Assembly (NCBI GenBank): GCA_030248225.1
Contig: JASANE010028663.1
Location: 1 to 64,000, forward strand
Length of the DNA stretch: 64,000 nt
Direction: 5' to 3'
Source of the DNA: Trileptium ribeirensis
Taxonomy: Eukaryota; Nematoda; Enoplea; Enoplida; Thoracostomopsidae
The notes beneath the pieces were generated by a model. The model did no database searches and was not told where the DNA came from. It was given only the letters and a program-made list of their open reading frames with translations. This document shows, piece by piece, positions 55,519 to 64,000 of the stretch. Numbering within the stretch: position 1 is the stretch's first letter; each line of letters begins with the position of its first letter. The position numbers were made by a program, and so were the translations under genes.

Positions 55519-56090
55519 CATGATGACCGGGCAGTTCTATCAAACTGCTAAAGAAGAAGTTGAGACTCTGGAACGGGTGCCTATGTTTGCACCGTTCGTT
55601 TCTCCAGATTTTGATCTCGGCATAAGATATTTGTCAAAATCTTGTTTTATTTTAACTTGTAATATTTGTCCTTGTACCATTATTTTAACTTGCATATTAA
55701 TATTTAATCAAGGGTTTTAAAAGTAGTTTTAGTTTAGAAACTTTAAAAAAAATAATATGTATGATTCCGTCGGACACATTGTAAACACGCACTTAGTCTA
55801 TACAGATATACTTACAAGCATCGTGTTACAGTTTCTTATCTAATCAGGTTGCAGGAATCAAAAAGTTTGCATCACCAGTAACAGAAAAGTTGCAATTTTG
55901 GCGTTAGCAGCGATAGCAGTTAGCTCTAAATTAGTCATTTCTGCATTGAAACTATTAAGTTGCTTTCTGATTATCAGAATCAGTCGCTGGGTTTGGAGTA
56001 ATAAAATTGGCTGCTAGAGAGTTCTCGGCTTGACAAATCTTGGCAGAGCTACTTCTGCCAACTCAACAGGCCTAGACCCAGATCGACGTC

Positions 56091-56219
56091 TCGCTGCTCA
56101 CTGGGCGAAATCATTTGAACGCTCATCTTTTCAAGCTGGGAATGGTTCAGAGCAGCCTTTGTGAGACTTGCAGCATAGAAGAAACCTCACAACACATTGC
56201 ACTCAACGGCAACAGTGTA
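56091..56219 (+). pseudogene. Small remnant of LINE polyprotein C-terminus
   Basis: In one frame the text reads LLTGRNHLNAHLFKLGM, then SLCETCSIEETSQHI and NGN. This is the Cys/His tail seen after the RNase H or RT of many non-LTR elements (a TGH..L..HL pattern followed by C-x2-C and EET..H). Only about 45 residues survive. Confidence 0.6.
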
Positions 56220-59055
56220 ACTGAAGTTAGGTAGCATATATATGGTCAGGATTCTTTGGGCCTTACTACCTTCCGCAAGGCGGAATCAAGAAAATAGTAA
56301 GATTTGCTCCCGATGAATCCGGCAGATTTTGATCCAATTAGAGCGAGACCAATACAATGAATGACTGTCATGGTTTAGTTTCGACGACTTACGCGAAAGC
56401 CAACATTTGCTAGGTAATCAGTAGGATAGGAAAAGAGATATGGGGTAAAAAATTTTGTCCACTTACTTTTCACGAAGCCACAACACTGGTTTTGCAACTG
56501 CATTATTTTGCGGATTTTCCATAAAATCTTGAACGTTTTTACTACTTTAGCAAAACATCAACAAAGTTGTGATGAGTTTTTCTTAACTTGTCGCAGGTTG
56601 TCAATGTCCGTATAATGATGGTATGAACTATTCTGGCATTAGCTACGATTGATTTCCATCCTAATTTCAGCTGGAAATGATAAGGAATGTTGCTAAAGTT
56701 CAAACTACGTGACCTGAGTAACACTGAGGGCAGTACGTTGTAATGTTAGGTGTTATGATGGACCTGAGAACAGCGGTCAAATCTCTCAGAAGTCAACCTA
56801 GGGTATGTTCTGGCTCCGCAATAAGACAGACGCTGGAGATACATTTTATGTTAAGGAATGAGCTTTGCATGTAGTGTTCCCGCATCTGCCAAGTATTCAC
56901 TAGACATGTTTACAGACGTAGATTTATTAAATTTTTTGTCTTGGCTCAGGCGCGCGAAACGAGACGCAGGGCAGGACGGCCTTGCTCCCTCCCCTAGATT
57001 CTTCATTTAACCGGACTTTTTAATAGGTGTCTCAAATTCGGGGTCAGTTGCGACCAAGAGGTAGGGGCACAGATCCAAAAACGGGCTGCAGGTAAATAAT
57101 TTTAGTTCAGTTCAATACGGCCTTATAACTAGCGAACTTTACTCAAAAGCAAATCAATACAGCTAAGATATTTATTCATTTTTATGCCAAAATTATCTGT
57201 TATGTACTGCCGAACTGTATATTTTGTTATCGACCGAAAACCTCGGGGTCGAAGATTTATCATTGAAATAGAAAGGGTTGGTGTTTTAGAGGTCCGGACG
57301 TTACCAACAGGGATCACAGTAGGCCAAATAGTCTTCGCTTCTAACCCTTTCCGCCCTCCACTATTGCAGAAATCCAACAATTTTTAATCTGCCCAGATTC
57401 AAAATGTCCGGGTTCCTGGTTGCTGTAGCTAAGTGCTTTTCAGAGCCATTCATTTTTCGATTGTTTACATTACACGGCGAAGTTGTATTGTATTGATATC
57501 AAATATGATATATATATATAGCCGTGATGCGCCTTGTATAAAGGAGATATATACACTGGGGTTTCATAACGCTATTTTTAATATATTTTTCGTCGGGGAA
57601 AACGGAGTTATGCCTTGTAATAAAGGGAGCTGTTGGGACAGCATGGATCAAATGTCAATCCTTAGCGGATTAACAGGTATGCATAGCATTAACGCAAAAC
57701 TTGACTGTTCTTGATGGTTTTTTTGATTGAGCGATAGTCGAAATTTTGATGAACTCTCATAATAGAAGCTAAAATACGTGTCGGATTAATGGACTCTGTT
57801 TGAAAGACTAGGCAGTTTAATTGGCTGAGTATATATAAAGTTTGAACACTATCCCAAGCGTGGCCTGATTCGTGCTCTCGATACCCTTAATATTCCGGTT
57901 TTGTTGCTGAGGAAGAATAGTTGTGAAACTAGAATGTCATCATCCTGAAGCCTACGCAGCAACAACAAGAAATCGCTGGAAAGCATGCACTTTGTAGCAG
58001 TTTCGGTATAGCATTAAGTAGAAAATAGCAGGGGCGGACCTAGGATTTTTGAAAAGGGGGTGGCTATGATAGGAATTTTCCCACCTATCGGCATATGCAT
58101 TTTTCATGAAACGGATTATATTAACAATAATATTTTTTACATTTACATGCAATAGATGGTATGTATGTCAATGGCCTTTTACGATTGAATCTAAAAACAG
58201 CTATGCTTATAATTACTACCTACTACTTGTAGTTATAAAATATAACTAGCTGGGATACCTGGCGCCGCCCGGGCTGGAAAAGCTTTACGGCATAGCACCT
58301 TGGCGAATTGATCTGCATTACCAATGTGAGTTTTTTGCGAAGGTTATATTGAAGGTTCGAAATGTCCGAATTCTCCCAATTCAAAGAATTTAATAGACAA
58401 CTTTGATCAGAGTTCATTCAGAATAACAGAATAATTTTGGCTATCATCTATAACCAAACCGTAAGCCGTTGTTATCATTGTGAACCAATACCCGGCTTTC
58501 GTTCAGGCGATAATATAGAGAACTTACATACAGACACACTGTTGTATTCCACACAAGAATCAGAATAGCACCAGAGAGGATGCTAGAGATTTGCAGTGAG
58601 TACAGCAAATCAAACTCCAAACTGTGTGAAGGTGAAACAAACAAACGATGTTTGTTGCGAGAGTAAAAACAACTGTCTGTTGATACAGAGGTTAACCGAG
58701 ACTGGTTGTTTAAAGTCATAGTCAAAACAATACATTTATTAAATGAAACCAACCCAAAATAGAAGAAGTACTAGAAGAAATGATAATGATATGTTCATCA
58801 GTCCTTTTATAGTCATCAGATTCTTCTTGAGGTGAACACGGAATATCCCAGAACAGGTGGAAAATTGTTTATGTCAGCATGATAGGTTTAGATTGTTCGA
58901 CCGACGTCATCTGTTTACGATGATGTTTCTGGAGTGTGATGTTCCATCCGTCACGTGTGAACGCATAACTTTTGCCAATACAGTATTTCGACTGGTATCT
59001 TTGACGATGACGCCAGGATCTGTTGGGCTAATGTGAGTGAGTAAGATCTTTTTGA
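56220..59055. other. No gene seen
   Basis: AT-rich intergenic DNA. A TA tract lies at about 57506-57522. GGGGCGGACCTAGGAT at 58031 resembles a repeat terminus also hinted at 62671. Confidence 0.45.
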
Positions 59056-59059
59056 ATAT

Positions 59060-60024
59060 CTAGAAGCACTGGACGCGGTTTACAAAAAATAGCTTTGGCA
59101 TCCGGCTTGAACTTGCTTTTGAGCACAAAGCCCTTTCTTCGCCCGAGTTCGGGTTTGAATAGATCGGGAAATTCTTGACACAACTGTTGACAAGATTTCT
59201 GCAAGGATGTATCCCGTGAACATCGTTTGTTACTGTCTTCACCAGGTCGTTCATGGATGTTGGATTACATTGCATGTGCAGGAGCTGATCTACAGAAAGT
59301 TCTTGTATTTCATCTCGTCCGAGCAATTCCGGGACTTTTGACACAACGTAGCTGAGATTTTTGGGCTTTGCTGGATTTTGAATCACGTCGACTTTGTGGA
59401 GAGTGTGGTACCGGTGCACATAGATTCCGAGAAAAGTTATCCCCAGCGCCAGTGTCGACCTCAAAGGAAAACGATTTGGTTCCAATCTTGAGTTGTTGCT
59501 GGAGTTGAGGCACGGTTGATAGGCGTTTGACCGACCGCAGATGAATCGAGTTGACAGAGTGAACGCCCTGTCCCATCTTCTTTTGGAGGCAAACCGCCAC
59601 GATATGGCCCTTTTTGCAGAAGCGACATGTTGAATCGTTGAATCTATAGCCCTTTCCTGTGTGATTTGACTTTCCACATCTGCCACAGACGCCTTTGTCA
59701 AAGTCCCTTCTTGCTGAATTCGCATCCTTCGTCCGAGCCGCTAATTGCCGCCTTTGAAGCGTAGACTGTTTTGACTTTGATCCAGGTTGGACTTTGTTGA
59801 CTGTATTTGATTTGAACCATAGACAGTCTCTTTGTCACCTTGGTAGCTTCATGTCTCCATTGCAATTCGCTAGCTCTGTTGACGGCGAGCTCGTCATCAT
59901 TGACTTTCAAAAAAGCTTTCAGAACGGCTTCATTCTGGACTCTGTTTCTTCTAGAACACCATATAAACTCTGTTTCTTTTAGAACACCATATAAACTCTG
60001 TTTCTTTTCAAGCTTTGCACGCAA
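59060..60024 (-). pseudogene. Ty3/gypsy-like gag zinc knuckle, protease and RT start, broken
   Basis: Minus-strand retroelement remnant. From the 5' side: a basic gag-like region (60024-59698); near 59700-59590, in shifted frames, two Cys-rich motifs, the second CRFCKKGHIVAVC being a CCHC-type knuckle one residue short; an aspartic protease core FEVDTGAG near 59450; then after another frame change LLGRDEIQELSVDQ (59340-59280) and the lead-in to RT. Order and motifs fit a gag-pol of the Ty3/gypsy superfamily. RT catalytic motifs, integrase and LTRs are absent, so this is a truncated fragment. Confidence 0.75.
59943..60006. repeat. Tandem duplication of 31 bp inside the gypsy fragment
   Basis: CTGTTTCTTTTAGAACACCA and the next 11 bp occur twice, at about 59940-59970 and 59971-60001, with one difference. 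Confidence 0.85.
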
Positions 60025-61470
60025 AAATCATTCGCTTAATACACACATTATGAACTATGTGTTCCACATTATGACCTACGATTGTTGTTTTTTAATGCCT
60101 TTTTTCTTGCACCTCCCTCCGTAAATATAATGTCCGAATGTAGTCTGCCTATAATGTGAGATTCGGCCTGCTCAACGACGCTTGTTAATTGAGATTTAAA
60201 GAGGTGCTCTCAGCTCAGCCAACTATGCGATGGATACACCAATTAACTTATATGTTAAGCTAATATATAATTAGCTAACTCCGAAACTATACCCCAAGAG
60301 GTTTAAAAATATGTTTCTAACCAAGTTGGACTTTGCTGATTCAGAATATATATGGGTTTTGGTGTGTATCTATAATGCTTTGTACAGAGTTGGAAGACAT
60401 TCATATAAACAATAAACAGACGAAAATCCCTCCGCTCTTATATGTATAGATTATGTATTTCATCGGTATAACAAATATGGGAAAAACATTTTTGGCGTTG
60501 CAAGGGAGGGGGCGGCTAGCCACGCAATCCACCCCCCTAAATCCGCCCGTGGATAGACCGTCTTTCTTGACTTTGGTTTGTGGTGCCCACTGATTCAACG
60601 GCCAGCCTCAAATTTAGGACTGGGCCTCCAGATTTGAAAACGTTCCAACGCCATTGGGTACTCGCGGACTCGGACTAGTTTTGCAGGCACTAGCTTAATC
60701 GAGCCAATCTGGGAATTTGGCGAATCTATATTTTGATATTTATTTTGGATTGTTTTTTTTTAAATTATACATTAGTGTGTCTGCAGTTACGAAAATGTAT
60801 CAATTACAGATTATCGGTGCCAAATATATAACCGTATTGCTTATTTTTCATTAGCCGCGTCTTGACGTTTTGTGTTTAACTGAAGAGGTAATATAATTAA
60901 TTTATGAATGCGAAATATTATTTGAATATGAATTTAAAATTTAAGATTTTTTCATATAAACATTGCATGCGCAAAATATCAGCTTAAATTTATAACAGTA
61001 TCGTGGGAAAACTTTTTGAAAACATAGTTGCTTGCATGGCTTTCTTTTATATGTGTTTGCGTGTCTTAAACTGTTTAACAAAAGGCGAATATCGTTTAAT
61101 TTGTATGTTGCCTATGTTCAAACAAATCAAATTGTGTTTAATCGGTTAACTGGTCAATTGGTGGCACAAGTAGTTGTGAATGGGAGCACCATTATCATAG
61201 GGACTCATCAAATCCAAAGGAGGGCCAATTTTTTTGTTTGACAGGCCTAATATCGGTCAGGAGCAAGACATAGATTTTGTCAAAATTTTGGTCAGTTTTA
61301 AGTAGTATATAATTAACAAATTAGCGTGTTAGCCTAATTATAGCGTTTTTAAAAAAATTCCATACTTTTCAATGAATAATTACTGCAAAGCTATTATTTT
61401 GGCGCGTTTATTACATCTCGCTGTGAAGATTATGAATGTGGTGTTTATTACTATTCCAGAATGTTAAAAA
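60025..61470. other. No gene seen
   Basis: AT-rich intergenic DNA. A GC-rich patch at 60505-60560 (GGGAGGGGGCGGCTAG, CCCCCCTAAATCCGCCC) could be a repeat end. Confidence 0.45.
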
Positions 61471-61474
61471 CATG

Positions 61475-61885
61475 CTAATTAGTAAGTTAACCGGCAAATT
61501 AGTTATTAACTAGCTAATTTTTTGAAAATTTTCACAGTGCTCAGAAATGACAAAAATTGTACACGGGGGTTTCTATGGCGCTGATCACGAATATGACGTT
61601 TCTGACGCTGTAAAGCTTAGCTGTGTATGCTATTTAGTTTAAGCAATTAATTAGCTAATTAGTTAATTCTATGCAAAGTTTTAAATCACCTTAAAATCGC
61701 TGATTTTTTGCGCTCGGTGGTTTACGATGTCTTTGATCATGAATATATGACTTTTATAGTCCTGTGATTTCATCTTGTTTTCCGAATAGTTAATTAATTA
61801 GGTAATTAGTTTATATTACTAATTAATTAGCTAATTTTTATCTAGTTAATTAATTATAATTTTTATATTACTAATTAATTAGCAT
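61475..61885. repeat. AT-rich dispersed TTAATTAGCTAATTA palindromes
   Basis: Variants of AATTAATTAGCTAATTA recur at about 61480-61520, 61645-61668 and 61790-61885, often self-complementary. It could be an MITE rich in such dyads or simple slippage. Confidence 0.6.
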
Positions 61886-62719
61886 TTTATCTAATCTTTT
61901 TGCTTTGTGGATTTGACTTCAAATGTCTAAAATGTGATACTTAGTATAAATTAGTTATATATTTACTTGAAATGCATGTATACATAAGTAAGATATGAAA
62001 TACTTTGCCTATTGCTCCGCTCACTTTTTGTAAGTAATTACGTTTTCTAGTTCGATTGTATTTCTGTTTGTTGTGTTGTTGACTTGCCGTCAGGAGATAA
62101 CTATCATTTTGTATATTAGGTAATGGTGCTCCACGGCCAGGTGGGGTTACACTGTGGCCCACGTAGCAAATAATGTGCCCCCGTGTGGAAATTTCTGGGG
62201 GAATATAAATCTGTTCATGAACAAGACCTGCTCCATAAGTGTGCTCACCGCCTACAGCCGTAAACATCGTATCAGTGTTCAGTAGTGCGTTTCCTGATCG
62301 CAGCTTGTCACAACCACGCTACTGCATCCTTGTATTGTCTTTGCAGCTATAAAACTTGACTATAACAGTAATTTTGCGAACTTAGAAAATCATCCCGTGA
62401 CAGGAAACGAAGGAAAGGGGGCGCTCCCTTCCCTTACGCGGCATCCCAATTTTCGGGTAAAAGCTTATACTTTTGACTGGCGTATTTTCTCTCGCCCTGT
62501 GTTCTATATATATAATTATAACCGTAACGTCGATGTGGTGATAGAGAACAGTTAATCGAAACTAAGCATGGGCATATGACGGTTGGAAGTCCGTGGCGGT
62601 TGGATGTCCGCGGCTGTTGTGGATCCGCTGCAAACGGCTTATAGCAGGGGGTCATTGACTTTTTGTTTTAGTGGCGGATCCAGGATCTCACGGCGAGTAG
62701 TATCCATGGCCTGGGTGGC

Positions 62720-62855
62720 CACAACCCTTGAAAACCCTTAAAAACCCTTGAAAACCCTTGAATTGCTGTTTTCACCCTTGAAAACCCTTGAATTTCCTAA
62801 AATACCCTTGAAAACCCTTGAAAACCCTTAAATATTGCTGACAACCCTTGAATTA
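62720..62855 (+). repeat. ACCCTTGAAA short tandem repeat (CCCTTG motif)
   Basis: About twelve copies of ACCCTTGAAA or ACCCTTAAAA variants with a 10-11 bp period. A smaller cluster of the same motif lies at 63249-63297. It resembles a degenerate telomere-like or CCCTTGAA satellite, but the period differs from known telomere repeats. Confidence 0.8.
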
Positions 62856-63245
62856 TTTAAGATGCTCAGCGCATTATAACATATCAAAAACCGATTCAAT
62901 GCTAATTTTATTACAGGGAACACGGCTTTTACCTTCCGAGCAACACCTTCACGCAACTGTTCGTCGTTTGATCTTGCTTGAGAGGATCTCTTGTTACACA
63001 TATACGTTTGATACCTTCTATATGTTTCAGATTTGCAGTTTTCCCTGTTAATTTGTATATATATAATCATATATATAATCTTACAGATTAACAGGTGTAA
63101 AATTGTAAGTTTGAAACATTGCAGGTTATCATTTAGTATATGTAGCAATTAGCTCGTAGCAATTGGCTCGTAGTACATGTAGCAATTGTAGGATTAAAGT
63201 TGTTCATTTTTAAAGACTTGATCGATTAATATGTCTTGAATTTTC
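62856..63245. other. Spacer between two CCCTTGAA clusters
   Basis: AT-rich, with short duplications (GTAGCAATTAGCTCGTAGCA at about 63141). No gene. Confidence 0.5.
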
Positions 63246-63304
63246 AACAATAACCCTTGAATTTTCTTGCCAAGAACCCTTGAAAACCCTTGAATTTTTT
63301 CAAT

Positions 63305-64000
63305 CGGGTTTCGTGGCCGCCCTGCATGGCGCAGCACAACCCTCCTCGAAGCGCCGCACTCCCGCCCTCCTCGAAGCGCCGCACCCCGCCCTCCTCGAAG
63401 CGCCGCACCCCGCCCTCCTCGAAGCGCCGCACCCCGCCCTCCTCGAAGCGCCGCACCCCCGCCCTCATCGAAGCGCGGCACCCCCGCCCTCCTTGAAGCG
63501 CCGCACACCCGCCCTCCGCGAAGCGCCGCACCCCCGCCCTTCTTGAAGCGCCGCACCCTCGCCCTCCTTGAAGCGCCGCACTCCCGCCGTCCCCGAGGCG
63601 CGCACTCCCGCCGTCCCCGAGGCGCCGCACTCCCGCCGTCCCCGAGGCGCCGCACTCCCGCCGTCCCCGAGGCGCCGCACTCCCGCCGTCCCCGAGGCGC
63701 CGTACTCCTGCCGTCTCCGAGGCGCCGTACTCCTGCCGTCCCCGAGGCGCCGTACTCCTGCCGTCCCCGAGGCGCCGTACTCCTGCCGTCCCCGAGGCGC
63801 CGCATTCCTACCGTCTCCGAGGCGCCGCATTCCTGCCGTCCCCGAGGCGCCGCAATCCCGCCGTCCCCGAGGCGCCGCAATCCCGCCGTCCCCGAGGCGC
63901 CGCAATCCCGCCGTCCCCGAGGCGCCGCAATCCCGCCGTCCCCGAGGCGCCGCAATCCCGCCGTCCCCGAGGCGCCGCAATCCCGCCGTCCCCGAGGCGC
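63305..64000. repeat. GC-rich 24/25-bp minisatellite, runs off window end
   Basis: Two subfamilies. At 63340-63590 the unit is about 24 bp with core CCTCCTCGAAGCGCCGCA. At 63590-64000 it is 25 bp with core CCGTCCCCGAGGCGCCGCA, differing by CAATC, CACTC or TACTC at the variable step. The most homogeneous copies are at the window edge, so the array continues beyond. It is strongly GC-rich against an AT-rich background. Long minus-strand frames through it are a side effect of the stop-free repeat. Confidence 0.95.

Noticed and set aside
63194..63980. Long Gly/Arg/Ala-rich minus-strand ORFs (up to 253 residues)
   Set aside because: Produced by the stop-free 24/25-bp GC-rich array in all frames of one strand; not evidence of a gene.

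Overview
This window is eukaryotic nuclear DNA, AT-rich and dense in transposable elements. Two host genes are recognised, both on the + strand. The first is a complete nine-exon gene for the AP-2 clathrin adaptor mu subunit (19121-41008, 433 residues). The second is a single-exon gene for the ubiquitin/p97 cofactor UFD1 (48631-49638, 335 residues). As far as I can judge from memory, AP-2 mu side-chain choices resemble nematode orthologues more than insect or vertebrate ones. I infer an ecdysozoan, probably a nematode or relative with a large repeat-filled genome. This is not proven.

Layout. 1-510 is a 39-bp minisatellite. 2800-7464 is a minus-strand RNase H-bearing non-LTR retrotransposon bounded by a 13-bp target-site duplication; its reverse-transcriptase core is deleted. 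About 9240-15780 is an unusual non-coding composite repeat: three head-to-tail units of roughly 1.8-2.2 kb plus an inverted partial unit. Each full unit carries four to six regularly spaced hairpins with a near-constant apex and changing but still paired stems. This is the best candidate here for an undescribed RNA-encoding element. 16352-17498 is a terminal-inverted-repeat element. The AP-2 mu gene follows, with introns from 283 bp to 9.6 kb. Intron 2 alone holds two short inverted-repeat elements, a decayed non-LTR fragment, an intact hAT transposon (23335-26343, transposase of 796 residues in the sense orientation), a second copy of the 16.3-kb element family and a 5'-truncated non-LTR copy with a 12-bp duplication.

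Downstream, 41549-44381 has Tc1-like termini without a recognisable transposase. 46594-47507 is a second copy of the zinc-finger-tailed non-LTR family with an 18-bp duplication. UFD1 follows. Two copies of a foldback MITE lie at 50194-50611 and 53448-53787. An unidentified pair of ORFs lies at 54281-55518. A small non-LTR remnant is at 56091 and a broken Ty3/gypsy-like gag-protease piece at 59060-60024. The end of the window is AT-rich palindromic repeat, a telomere-like CCCTTG repeat and a GC-rich 24/25-bp minisatellite running off the edge.

The two host genes work in unrelated pathways (endocytosis and ubiquitin-dependent extraction), and nothing suggests they are co-regulated. Most of the biology here is transposon biology. 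All family assignments are from reading motifs; no database search was run.
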